Shown: positions 1 through 7,300, numbered from the stretch's first letter. The stretch is 13,888 nucleotides of DNA from an uncultured Collinsella sp. (GCA_958453935.1 CAUDZT010000056.1:1-13888); one strand, 5' to 3'. Numbers and translations: made by a program. Notes: generated by a model not told the origin, from the sequence alone.

Positions 1-22
1 GTCACTTTGCTAGGCTAAAGCG

Positions 23-59
23 AAGTAGATTTTTGGGACATGCGTTAATCTCTACTTTT
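23..59 (+). terminator. Terminator-like hairpin at the left edge
   Basis: Arms AAGTAGA (23-29) and TCTACTT (51-57) pair perfectly and run into a short T tract (56-59). It could end a plus-strand gene lying left of the window. It resembles the terminator at 4282-4325 read on the minus strand: about 30 of 38 aligned positions match, including the loop core GACATG, so both belong to one repeat family. From 60 to 158, I see only a small hairpin (ACATCG/CGATGT, 82-98) and no convincing promoter or riboswitch. Confidence 0.5.
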
Positions 60-158
60 GGAGTGATTTGGGCCGCCGGCGACATCGCCGGGCGATGTGC
101 TCGCGCGGATGGGGCCGGTCGTTGTACCATAGCTGCAACTGACTCGTAAGGAGCATCC

Positions 159-1085
159 ATGCCCATTCGCATCCCCGACGCCCTCCCTGCCGCCGCGCAG
201 CTCGAGAGCGAGAACATCTTTGTCATGACCGAGTACCGCGCGCTGCACCAGGACATCCGTCCGCTGCGCGTGCTCATCCTCAACCTCATGCCCACCAAAA
301 TCGCTACCGAGACGCAGATCATGCGCAAGCTCTCCAACACGCCGCTGCAGGTGGAGGTGGACCTGCTGCGCACCAAAACGCACGAGGCCACCCACGTGAG
401 CGCCGGCCACCTGGAGACGTTTTACCGCACGTTCGACGACATCCGCGACATCCACTACGACGGCCTGATCATCACGGGCGCGCCGGTGGAGCAGATGCCG
501 TTCGAGGAGGTCGACTACTGGCCCGAGCTCTGCCAGATCATGGATTGGTCCACCACGCACGTGCACTCTACGCTGCACATTTGTTGGGGCGCGCAGGCCG
601 GTCTGTACCATCATTACGGCATTCAGAAGTATGACCTGCCGGCAAAGGCGAGCGGCGTGTTCGAGCATTATCTGGTCAAGCCGCAAAGCCCGCTGGTCCG
701 CGGCTTTGACGACCGTTTCTATGCCGTGCATTCGCGCAACACCGATGTGCGCCGCGAGGACGTGGAGGCCGAGCCGCAGCTCGAGGTCGTGGCCGTGTCC
801 GACGAGGTGGGGCTGTACATCGTCAAGTCGACGGACAGTCGTCGCTTCTTTGTCTTTGGCCATCCCGAGTACGATACCGACACGTTGCGCCTGGAGTACG
901 AGCGAGACGTGAAGCGCGGTCTCAACCCCCAGGTGCCGGCGCATTACTTCCCGAACGACGACCCCACCGCCGAGCCGCGCAACGTCTGGCGCAGCCAGGC
1001 TCAGCTGCTCTACACCAACTGGCTCAACTACTACGTCTACCAGACCACGCCCTACGACCTAGCCCGCGCCGGCGAGGAGCACTAG
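159..1085 (+). CDS. metA: Homoserine O-acyltransferase, probably acetyl-CoA using
   Basis: This 308-residue protein acylates homoserine at the first committed step of methionine synthesis, in the cytosol. It is full length for the MetA family. The start is set by AAGGAG (148-153), five bases before ATG. The catalytic triad sits at the numbering known for MetA: Cys142 in HICWGAQAG, and His235 and Glu237 in FGHPEYD. The conserved MPTKIATETQ block is at 44-53. Residue 111, in TGAPVEQ, is Glu. From family knowledge, Glu111 goes with acetyl-CoA preference (as in Bacillus cereus) and Gly with succinyl-CoA (as in E. coli), so I infer homoserine O-acetyltransferase activity. No other methionine gene is next to it, so it appears monocistronic. 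After the TAG stop the same frame stays open through an Ala/Val-rich tract to 1181. The identity is very secure; the acyl donor is inferred. Confidence 0.96.
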   Translation: MPIRIPDALPAAAQLESENIFVMTEYRALHQDIRPLRVLILNLMPTKIATETQIMRKLSNTPLQVEVDLLRTKTHEATHVSAGHLETFYRTFDDIRDIHYDGLIITGAPVEQMPFEEVDYWPELCQIMDWSTTHVHSTLHICWGAQAGLYHHYGIQKYDLPAKASGVFEHYLVKPQSPLVRGFDDRFYAVHSRNTDVRREDVEAEPQLEVVAVSDEVGLYIVKSTDSRRFFVFGHPEYDTDTLRLEYERDVKRGLNPQVPAHYFPNDDPTAEPRNVWRSQAQLLYTNWLNYYVYQTTPYDLARAGEEH

Positions 1086-1181
1086 GCCGCGGCCGTGGCT
1101 GCCGCTGTGGCGGTGGCAGCTGCTATGGCTGTGGCGGTTGCCGTATCTGTTGCCGTGACCGCTGCCGTGTCTGCTGCGTGA
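1086..1181 (+). repeat. Imperfect GCN/GTN triplet tract following metA
   Basis: For 31 codons in the metA frame, after its TAG, the DNA is almost entirely GCN and GTN triplets (Ala/Val), ending at TGA (1179-1181). It looks like a degenerate triplet expansion rather than a normal intergenic sequence. No ribosome-binding site or start precedes it, so it is not called as a gene. Confidence 0.6.
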
Positions 1182-1304
1182 TGAGCGTGGAAATCCGGAC
1201 ACACGAGCGTGGATAATCGGACGTTTGCAACGTGAGCGTGGATAATCTCCCGTTTTTGGCTCACAAGGGGTCTCAAAGCGGGAGATTTTCCACGCTCATT
1301 TTTT
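1182..1304. repeat. GAGCGTGGA repeat element, copy A, with terminator-like hairpin
   Basis: Three GAGCGTGGA motifs lie in tandem, beginning at 1182, 1204 and 1233 (spacings 22 and 29). An inverted copy follows at 1279-1298. The third motif and the inverted copy form a 20-bp stem with one mismatch (1233-1252 with 1279-1298), followed by T6 (1299-1304), so on the plus strand it could end metA transcription. Bases 1204-1298 align without gaps to copy B at 2581-2675 (79 of 95 identical). Copy C at 7459-7575 has the same spacing. Confidence 0.85.
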
Positions 1305-1502
1305 GCAGCTGCCGTACCGTCGGCATTATCACGCGTTGAGTACATGCGGACTACATCGCAAACTAGGTAGTTTTGATCCACGGCATATTTTCTTTCAATG
1401 AAGTCGGTGGCTTTTGAGGCTCAAAATGTGGAGACAGGGACCTCTGGACAACCGCTCTACCTGCAGATATGGGGCATTGGCCTAAAACATCCAAAACCGT
1501 CA

Positions 1503-1537
1503 AGCATTTGGTCAGCTGCTGGACAGCATTTGGTCAG
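1503..1537. promoter_or_regulatory. Paired 13-bp direct repeats, possible operator
   Basis: AGCATTTGGTCAG occurs twice exactly (1503-1515 and 1525-1537), 22 bp apart, about two helical turns. The pair ends 55 bases before the start of the AbiEi-like gene. Spaced direct repeats in front of a gene with a predicted N-terminal DNA-binding domain suggest an autoregulatory operator. That is inference; no clear -10/-35 pair accompanies them. Between 1305 and 1502, I see nothing I can name. Confidence 0.4.
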
Positions 1538-1592
1538 ACTTCGCATGAAACCGTCTGGTACGTTGGCGCCGTTCCAAGAGTTGGGAGGCGAC

Positions 1593-2555
1593 ATGGCAAA
1601 CGCGACGGCGAATCAAAGACTTACAGGCCACATTAAAGCGTGCGAGCAGCAGATGAGCTGCGTGTACGCGCGCACGACGGCGGAGGCAAAGCAGATTGAG
1701 CGGCGGGTGGCGGCGGGAAGTCTCGAAGTGGTCATGCCGGGACTGTATGCGCGTCCGGAATACTGGTCCGAGCTCAAGTTTCGGCAGCGTTATCTGCATC
1801 GGGTGCGGGCGCTTGCGCAAAAGCACCCCGACTGGACGTTTTGCTCCTATACGGCGGCCGTTGTCTATGGTCTTTCGGTTTCGCATGCCAATTTGACGCA
1901 CATCCATATCGCCGCGATGCCGGCGCAATCGACGACGCCAGGCTCTCAAGTCGTTCGCCATCGGTATGCTTATCGGACACGGGCCAGCGAGATGGATATT
2001 GCCGTGACCGATATCGATCAAACGATTGCGGATTGCCTGGTCGATGCATCGTTTGTCGAGGGACTGATCATTGCGGACTCGGCGCTTCATGAGCAGCTGT
2101 TGTCGAAGGAGCATCTCGTTGAGGCAGTCAACAAGCTTGGCTTAAATCGTCGCGGTGTTGTGACGGCGCGCAGGGTTGCACGGTATGCCGATGGCCTGTC
2201 GGAAAGCGGTGGCGAGTCCAAGGCGCGCGCCCTGATGATCGAGCGCGGCTGGCAGACGCCGGAGCTGCAAATTGAGCTGTTCGACCCGGTTGAGCCGGGA
2301 CGGCCGTATCGCGTCGACTACTTGTGGCGCGTGGAAGATCGGCTGATCATCGGGGAATTTGACGGATTCGTTAAAAGCGAGAAGGCAGCGGAGGAGGGCA
2401 AGCTCGCAAAGGCGCAGTTTGATGAGCGCCAGCGCGAGTCGAGGCTTTCGCTGCTTGATAACTGCAGGATCGTGCGCTTGTGCTGGGATGATCTGAGGGA
2501 TCCGGCAAAGCTCGATCGCAAGCTCAAAGTTGCCGGCGTGCCGCGTGCATGTTGA
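1593..2555 (+). CDS. AbiEi-like N-terminal domain fused to a DUF559/Vsr-like nuclease-fold domain
   Basis: This 320-residue protein of unknown function starts at ATG 1593, with GGGAGG at 1583-1588. The frame is open back to 1398, but that part lacks a ribosome site. Residues about 15-95 resemble the N-terminus of type IV antitoxins of the AbiEi kind: a winged-helix-like stretch, then a VVMPGLYARPEYW segment, then CSYTAAVVYGLS. The C-terminal third has the spaced residues seen in DUF559/very-short-patch-repair-like folds: Glu208 and Arg212 in SGGESKAR, Asp242 in RVDYLW, Glu255 and Asp257 in GEFDG, Lys261, and a late CWDDL. No AbiEii nucleotidyltransferase toxin is adjacent, so if it is an antitoxin relative it is an orphan. 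The gene is enclosed by two same-orientation repeats (1182-1298, 2581-2675). The family resemblance is from memory; catalytic activity is unproven. Confidence 0.75.
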   Translation: MANATANQRLTGHIKACEQQMSCVYARTTAEAKQIERRVAAGSLEVVMPGLYARPEYWSELKFRQRYLHRVRALAQKHPDWTFCSYTAAVVYGLSVSHANLTHIHIAAMPAQSTTPGSQVVRHRYAYRTRASEMDIAVTDIDQTIADCLVDASFVEGLIIADSALHEQLLSKEHLVEAVNKLGLNRRGVVTARRVARYADGLSESGGESKARALMIERGWQTPELQIELFDPVEPGRPYRVDYLWRVEDRLIIGEFDGFVKSEKAAEEGKLAKAQFDERQRESRLSLLDNCRIVRLCWDDLRDPAKLDRKLKVAGVPRAC

Positions 2556-2580
2556 GGCGGTTGCGGGGCGTTAAGCTGCA

Positions 2581-2675
2581 CGAGCGTGGATTATCGGACG
2601 TTTGAATAATGAGCGTGGATAATCTCCCGTTTTTTGCCCCCGAACAGTCCCAAAGTGGGAGTTTTTCCACGCTTA
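2581..2675. repeat. GAGCGTGGA repeat element, copy B
   Basis: Two GAGCGTGGA motifs start at 2581 and 2610, spacing 29. An inverted copy at 2657-2675 pairs with 2610-2628 with three imperfect positions, one of them G-T. All internal offsets equal those of copy A; the 22-nt leading half-unit found in copies A and C is missing. It lies between convergent genes (the AbiEi-like gene and the cyclo-ligase), so the hairpin may also serve as a two-way terminator. Confidence 0.85.
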
Positions 2676-2700
2676 TCTTGCGGGTGCGATACAACGACAT

Positions 2701-3297
2701 TTAGGCGCTGATGATGTTGGGCAGCGGCAGGTCGTGGGCATCGGTGGGGACGTGGTTGATGCGTTGTTCGTCAAAGGCGATGCCGATGATTTGGCATGCG
2801 GGTGAGAGCATGGGCAGGTAGCGGTCGTAGCAACCGCCGCCGTAGCCCAGGCGCGCGCCGGTTTGATCGAAGGCCACGAGCGGCACAACAATCATGTCGA
2901 GTGCTTCGGCAGGCACGATGGGGAAGCGGTCGCTGTCGATGTCCGTGGCCGCGAAGGCCCGCGCGGGGTGGGCGATAAACGGAGCCGCGAACGCATCGTC
3001 GGCGGCAACTGCTCGCATGCACACGCGCTGGCCACAAGCTGCGGCATCAATTGCCGAGAGCATGCACGGATAGGCCACGCGCCAGCCGCTCGCGGCGACC
3101 GCAGCGGCAAACGCGGCAGGGTCTGCCTCGGAACCCATCGCGGCATAGACGGCAACGGTGTGCGGCGCCGCGGCATCCAGACGATCCAACAGCTCAACAA
3201 GCCGCGCACAGATAGTGGCGGACTTCGCCGCCCGCACATCCAAATCAATCGCATCGCGCCGAGCAATCACCGCCCGCCGCAACTCAGCCTTATCCAT
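2701..3297 (-). CDS. 5-formyltetrahydrofolate cyclo-ligase family protein
   Basis: This 198-residue protein is predicted to convert 5-formyltetrahydrofolate to 5,10-methenyltetrahydrofolate using ATP, salvaging folate in the cytosol. The family signature is the glycine-rich nucleotide loop GYGGGCYDRY (151-160), preceded by VVPLVAFDQTGARL (137-150). PTDAHDLPL (184-192) fits the C-terminal family motif, and the basic N-terminus (DKAELRRAVIARRD) is typical. Length is normal for the family. I chose the ATG at 3297 because GGGAG lies five bases upstream; a longer form from 3324 has no such support. Alanine-rich segments (for example 59-70) reflect high GC. It is separated from hicB by a 134-base gap with a long hairpin, so it is probably transcribed on its own, although I could not find a clear promoter. 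Confidence 0.93.
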   Translation of the reverse strand: MDKAELRRAVIARRDAIDLDVRAAKSATICARLVELLDRLDAAAPHTVAVYAAMGSEADPAAFAAAVAASGWRVAYPCMLSAIDAAACGQRVCMRAVAADDAFAAPFIAHPARAFAATDIDSDRFPIVPAEALDMIVVPLVAFDQTGARLGYGGGCYDRYLPMLSPACQIIGIAFDEQRINHVPTDAHDLPLPNIISA

Positions 3298-3322
3298 CCC
3301 AGCTCCCTCTCCCAAACCTACC

Positions 3323-3418
3323 AAAAAGGGACAGGTTTATTTTGGCAGGTTTTATCTGGGCAAATGTCGAAACCACCACGAGGGTGCAGTTCACTGCCTC
3401 CTTCGTGGTGGTTTGTGC
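3323..3418. repeat. GGGACAGG / GTGGTGGT hairpin repeat, left flank of hicBA
   Basis: AAAAGGGACAGGTTTATTT (3324-3342) resembles the GGGACAGG-type palindromic motifs often seen scattered in bacterial genomes (from memory). It is followed by a hairpin ending in GTGGTGGTTTGTGC (3405-3418). The same two modules, in the same order and strand, occur at 4126-4159 on the other side of hicBA. Confidence 0.6.
3370..3414 (-). terminator. Long hairpin downstream of hicB
   Basis: AAACCACCACGA (3370-3381) and TCGTGGTGGTTT (3403-3414) are perfect 12-bp arms. Inside, GCAGT/ACTGC (3386-3390, 3393-3397) pairs again, so almost the whole 45 bases can fold. It begins 17 bases past the hicB stop. The tract after it on the minus strand is not T-rich, so termination is plausible but not certain. 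Confidence 0.4.
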
Positions 3419-3431
3419 CTATGCGATAACG

Positions 3432-3761
3432 CTACAACGCTGCGGCGATTGCTTCGGTCACAAACTTATTGAGTGACTCGCCCTTCTTTGCCGCTGCCAG
3501 CGCCGCCTGTTTGTGGAGCTCAGAGCCCGTTCTTACGTTGAACGAGCCCTTAAAAGCCCGCTCGGGCTCTTTGCCCTTCTCGGCGCAAAACTCAAGGTAA
3601 TCGTCGACGGCGTCGTGGAAGCATTGCTCCACTTCTTCAGCCGTGGAGCCTTCAAATACGATTGCGTCTCTAATGCCGGCGACCATACCTGTTAGTACAC
3701 GCTGCTCGGCATCGAACTCGACTGGGGCGAAATAGCCCTTGTATGCCAAAACGTTACTCAT
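3432..3761 (-). CDS. hicB: HicB-family antitoxin
   Basis: This 109-residue antitoxin is expected to bind and neutralise HicA and to repress its own operon. The N-terminal half is the partial RNase H-like HicB fold: LAYKGYFAPVEFD at the start, GMVAGIRDAIVFEGST in the middle, then DDYLEFCAEKGKEPE. The C-terminus, NVRTGSELHKQAALAAA followed by GESLNKFVTEAI, is a ribbon-helix-helix-like DNA-binding segment. Start: ATG at 3761 has GGAGG five bases upstream, inside the end of hicA; the ATG at 3776 has no good site. The start overlaps the hicA stop by eight bases, so translation is probably coupled. In this pair the toxin gene comes first, as is usual for hicAB. The likely operators are at 4032-4052 and 4080-4113. 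The identification is strong. Confidence 0.95.
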   Translation of the reverse strand: MSNVLAYKGYFAPVEFDAEQRVLTGMVAGIRDAIVFEGSTAEEVEQCFHDAVDDYLEFCAEKGKEPERAFKGSFNVRTGSELHKQAALAAAKKGESLNKFVTEAIAAAL

Positions 3762-4017
3762 GACTGCCTCCGACATCCTGCAGAAATCGAACGATGTTTC
3801 GAATGGTCCCCGCTGTCAATTCGTCAGATGGATGAGGCGCGTGCATCACGAACATCCTGCCATCTGAGGGCCTGTAGAAGCGAACGCGCGATCCGGAAGT
3901 CTTGCCTTTGCTGTCCATTTCAAAGCCATATGAGACCATGACTTTTAAAAAATCGGCATACCGATACGTCGAAGGGCAGCTAAACAGTTGGGCGATGAGT
4001 TTATCGGCTCGAGTCAT
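3754..4017 (-). CDS. hicA: HicA-family mRNA interferase toxin
   Basis: This 87-residue toxin is predicted to cleave mRNA when not held by HicB. It has the longer HicA form: an N-terminal helix (TRADKLIAQLFS), the segment DFLKVMVSYGFEM, then KTSGSRVRFYR (38-49) and VMHAPHPSDEL (57-67). Compact HicA proteins carry a catalytic His in Gly-Ser-His; here that place reads Gly-Ser-Arg. Many members of the longer subfamily share this and keep the conserved HxPHP, here His59 and His62, so I do not read it as inactivation. A weak ribosome site (GAGG) precedes ATG. The gene is first in a two-gene minus-strand operon with hicB, expressed from the promoter at 4078-4106. No other toxin-antitoxin or phage gene is adjacent. 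Confidence 0.94.
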   Translation of the reverse strand: MTRADKLIAQLFSCPSTYRYADFLKVMVSYGFEMDSKGKTSGSRVRFYRPSDGRMFVMHAPHPSDELTAGTIRNIVRFLQDVGGSHE

Positions 4018-4031
4018 CCCGCCTCACATTC

Positions 4032-4052
4032 TGCAACTATATTCTAGTTGCA
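4032..4052. promoter_or_regulatory. Inverted repeat in the hicA leader
   Basis: TGCAACTA (4032-4039) and TAGTTGCA (4045-4052) are perfect arms around TATTC. The site is between the promoter and the hicA start, 15 bases from ATG. It could be a HicB operator or an RNA hairpin near the ribosome site. Confidence 0.5.
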
Positions 4053-4077
4053 ATTTAAGTCCGATGCAAACACTCAT

Positions 4078-4106
4078 AATATAGAACATGTGTACGTATA
4101 GAACAA
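4078..4106 (-). promoter_or_regulatory. hicAB promoter
   Basis: On the minus strand TTGTTC (4106-4101) and TATATT (4083-4078) are separated by exactly 17 bases, giving a good sigma-70-type promoter pointing at hicA. The leader would be about 55-60 bases. Confidence 0.65.
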
Positions 4107-4113
4107 GTGTTCG
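4080..4113. promoter_or_regulatory. Two tandem 17-bp repeats with LexA-box character over the hicAB promoter
   Basis: The units at 4080-4096 and 4097-4113 read TATAGAACAWGTGTWCG and differ at two positions. The second contains AGAACAAGTGTTCG (4100-4113), which fits the Gram-positive SOS box CGAACRNRYGTTYG at every position but the first. The first contains AGAACATGTGTACG, with two departures. They cover the -35 box and the whole spacer, a repressing position. LexA or HicB are the candidate binders; the sequence cannot decide. Confidence 0.55.
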
Positions 4114-4116
4114 AAT

Positions 4117-4159
4117 CACCACTGAGAAAGGGGACAGGCACCTTTGTGGTGGTCTGTGC
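4117..4159. repeat. GGGACAGG / GTGGTGGT hairpin repeat, right flank of hicAB
   Basis: GAAAGGGGACAGGCACCTTT (4126-4145) is followed by GTGGTGGTCTGTGC (4146-4159); the latter matches 3405-3418 in 13 of 14 bases. CACCAC (4117-4122) can pair with GTGGTG, and AAAGG with CCTTT inside it, so the unit folds as a hairpin. Same strand and module order as the copy at 3323-3418. Confidence 0.6.
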
Positions 4160-4173
4160 TGTGGAGTGGGCGT

Positions 4174-4254
4174 CTGCGGCAGTTCGTCTCGATCTGTAAC
4201 AGTAACTCGGCAAAATTGGACCTAGATGTTACAGATCGAGACAAACCGCCGCAG
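4174..4254. repeat. 28-bp-arm inverted repeat of unknown function
   Basis: Bases 4174-4201 and 4227-4254 are inverted copies with only two mismatches over 28 positions, around a 25-base loop (4202-4226). The arms hold CTGCGGC at the outside and GTCTCGATCTGTAACA at the inside; GTAAC repeats just inside the left arm, allowing a shifted pairing. There is no T tract, so it is not a simple terminator. It stands between the hicAB upstream region and the peptidase terminator. Confidence 0.85.
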
Positions 4255-4281
4255 TGGGCTGCGCCGCCCCGTCCAAGCCGC

Positions 4282-4325
4282 AAAAAAAAGGTAGATTTTT
4301 AGGCATGTCCTAAAAATCTACCTTT
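4282..4325 (-). terminator. Intrinsic terminator of the M16C peptidase gene
   Basis: A perfect 17-bp stem (4287-4303 with 4309-4325) with a five-base loop runs, on the minus strand, into a run of Ts (4289-4282). It begins five bases after the peptidase stop. The same hairpin type is found at 23-59. Confidence 0.9.
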
Positions 4326-4330
4326 GTGCG

Positions 4331-7300
4331 TTAAGCGAACAGGTCGACTATGTTGAAGTTGGCGTTGCTCTTGGCGATGACTTCGCGGCCGCCAAAGACG
4401 CAGGTGGGCGACTCGGCTGCGATGCGCGTCACGTCGGCGCCGAGCGAGCGCAGCTCACCGGGCGTGGCGGCAAGCATCTGGGCGCGGCGCTCCTCGCGTG
4501 CATGCGGATCGAGTCCGGCCAGGTAGGTCGTGTTGCGGCGTTTGGTGAGCGCGTACGGCTTCACGGGCGCGTCCATGCCGCTCACGCAGCTCACGATAAA
4601 GCCCTCAAAGGCGGCCTCGTCGGGCTCAAAGCGGCCAAGCCATGCGCCTGCACGCTCCACGCGCTCAATCGAAGGGTCGATTGCCGGGTCGCGGTAGGTG
4701 TAGAACGCCGTCTGGCGCTCGCCGGCTGCGCGGAATCCGCAGCCGTATGCACCGCCCTTCACGCGAATCTCGTTCCACAGGTAATCGTAGGAGAGCGCGT
4801 TGGCAGCCACGGCCCAAGCGCCTGTCACGTCAATGCCCAGGCGACGCGGATCGCACGCACGCGCGGCAAAGCAGATGTCGCTGGGGATCACGAAAGCCTC
4901 GTGGCGGTCGCACGGTGCCGGCACCGCGAGCGCGTCGCGGCCGGCACCGTCGCCCGCGCCCAGCCCCAGGTCGCCCGCGGCGGCCCAGTACGCGTCAAAG
5001 TCCTCATCGCTGCCGGTAAAGCTCGCCATGCAGCCATTGGCCACAAAGATGCGGTCTGCCAGCTCGGCAAGCTTGGCGCGCAGATTGTCCAGTCGCTCGT
5101 CAAAGTGCTTGAGCAGATCGCGCAGGAACAGGTAGAAGCCCACGCCCGAAAGCTGCTCGCGCACCACGGCCGAAGGCGAGCTGTAGCTCATCGCGCGACC
5201 GAGCGCCGCCGAGTGACCGTTGTTGATAAAGCCCTGCTCAAGCCCAATGCGAATCTGCGTGAGCACGTCGCGCACGCGGTCGGCGTCGGCATCGAGCAAA
5301 AGCGTGCTCGACCACACCTCGCGCGGCAGGCTCGCCAGCGCGTCGATCTTCTCGGACAGGGCGCCGGCGCTCACCAGCAGGTAGGGGCGCACGCCGTCCA
5401 CGTCGGGCTGCGTCATGACCTCGGTCGTAAAGCTCAAAAAGCCCAGCTTGCCGGCGAGCAGGTTGTCAAGTTCCTCGGCCGAGTGCTCGCTCGTGGGCAG
5501 CTGTTTGAGCAGGCGGCAGAGCAGCGTCACATAGGGCAGGTCCTCAAATGCGACGCAGCTCAGGTCGAAATACTGCATGGCGTAGGCCAGGCGGTTGGTG
5601 GGGATGCCGTGGCGCAGGCAGGGGATGGGCGCGGTCGTGTCTACGACCAGCGGCGGCTCGGGGCGCGCCTCGCCAATGTCGGATACGCGCAGGCGCGGCA
5701 GCGTGGCCTTGTCCTCGGGCGTGTCCTCGGCCTCCTGCGCGGCACGCAGCGCAGCCGTGCGCTCGACCACGTCGGCCAGCTCGGCATCGGTCATGGCGTC
5801 GCGCTTGGCTGCCAGCTCAGCGGCCTCGGCACCCTCCGAGCCCTCAGCGGCGTCCACCGGAACCAGCTCGACCAGCGCCATGTGGTCGTTCTCCAGCACG
5901 AGCTCGCGCAGAAGGTCCTCAAAGTAGCTGCCTTCCAGCTCGCCGCGCAGCTCCTCGTACACCGGGCCATACTTGAGCGCCAGCGTCGCGGCGTCGTCAT
6001 CGTAGAGCCAAGTGCTCAGCGCGTCGCACGCAATGGCCACGCCGTCGGCGATACCGTAGTCGCGCTGGCGCAGGTCGTATTCGTTGCTGCTGATGATGGC
6101 TTCCAGGCGCTCGCGCGGAACGCCGTGCTCGCACAGGTCGCGGCAGGCGTCTTGGAACACGCAGCGCAGCTCGCGCGCCACGCCGGGCTGCGCGTTTTGC
6201 AGCATGATGAGCTCGTAGGGCTGCAGGCTCTCGGCCGCGGTGTAGCTCACCACGTTGCCGCCCAGGTCGGCGGCCAGAATGGCCTTCTTAACCGGCGCCT
6301 CGTTGGAGCCCAGCAGCGCCTCGAACAAGATGTCCGCCGCGATCGTGCGCTTGCGGTCGAGCGCGCTGCCCAGCACAAGGCCCAAGCCTACCAGGGCGTT
6401 CTCGGGCGTGGTGGCCATCTCGACGCGCTTGTACTCGCAGGTCACAGGCGCCTGCACGTCCAGCGGATTGGGCGCCAGCGCGGACGGGTCCTCGCCGGCG
6501 GCGACGGCGGCGTCCATGCGGCGGCTCGCGGCACTCGACTGCGACAGATAGCGCTCGTCCAAAAACGCCAGCGCGCGGTCCACATCTAGGTCGCCGTAGA
6601 GCGTTATATAAGAGTTGGAAGGATTGTAGTGGCGCGCGTGCGTATCCAGGAACTGCTCGTAGGTGAGCGCGGGAATCGCGCGTGGGTCGCCGCCGCTCTC
6701 GTGCGCATAGGCGGTATCGGGATAGAGCGCGGCGTTGACGGCGTCGTCCAGCACGCTCATGGGGTCGGACAGCGCGCCCTTCATCTCGTTGAACACCACG
6801 CCGTTATAGCGCAGCGTGCCCTCGCGCAGGCTCGCGGAGCTGTCGCCGCCCTCGCCCTCGGCGCCCTCCGGCAGGTCCAGCTCGTAGTGCCAGCCCTCCT
6901 GCTCAAAAATGGTGGGCTTGGTATAGATGGCCGGGTTGAACACTGCGTCCAGGTACACGTCCATCAGGTTGTAGAGGTCCTGTTCGTTGGTGGTGGCAAC
7001 GGGGTAGATGGTCTTGTCGGGGTAGGTCATGGCGTTGAGGAACGTTTGCATGGAGCTCTTGATCAGATCGACAAATGGCTCCTTGACGGGAAACTTGGCC
7101 GATCCGCACAGCACCGAGTGCTCAAGAATATGGAACACGCCGGTGGAATCGGCCGGCGGCGTCTTAAAGCCAATGGCAAAGGCCTTGTTTTCGTCGTCGC
7201 ACGCTAGGTGCAGCAGGCGAGCGCCCGAGGCGGTGTGGCGCAGCACGTAAGCGTCTGCGTCGAGCTCGGGCACGGTCTCGCGGCGTTCGACGGTAAAGCC

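Noticed and set aside
1..158. SAM riboswitch or T-box ahead of metA
   Set aside because: I could not find the conserved core or the expected stems; only a small hairpin at 82-98 is seen.
1082..1381. A minus-strand frame rich in Ala and Thr
   Set aside because: It is the complement of the triplet tract and repeat copy A, with no ribosome site or family resemblance.
1398..1592. N-terminal extension of the AbiEi-like protein
   Set aside because: No ribosome site precedes 1398, the added residues match no expected fold, and the stretch contains the direct repeats. GGGAGG supports 1593.
3754..4017. HicA as an inactive toxin because Gly-Ser-His is replaced by Gly-Ser-Arg
   Set aside because: The longer HicA subgroup commonly has Gly-Ser-Arg with a conserved HxPHP, which is intact here, so loss of function is not supported.
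4502..6589. A 695-codon open frame on the plus strand
   Set aside because: It is fully antisense to the M16C peptidase, whose motifs are clear. The product is rich in Ala, Val, Gly, His, Arg and Gln with no recognisable domain, as expected from the complement of high-GC coding DNA.
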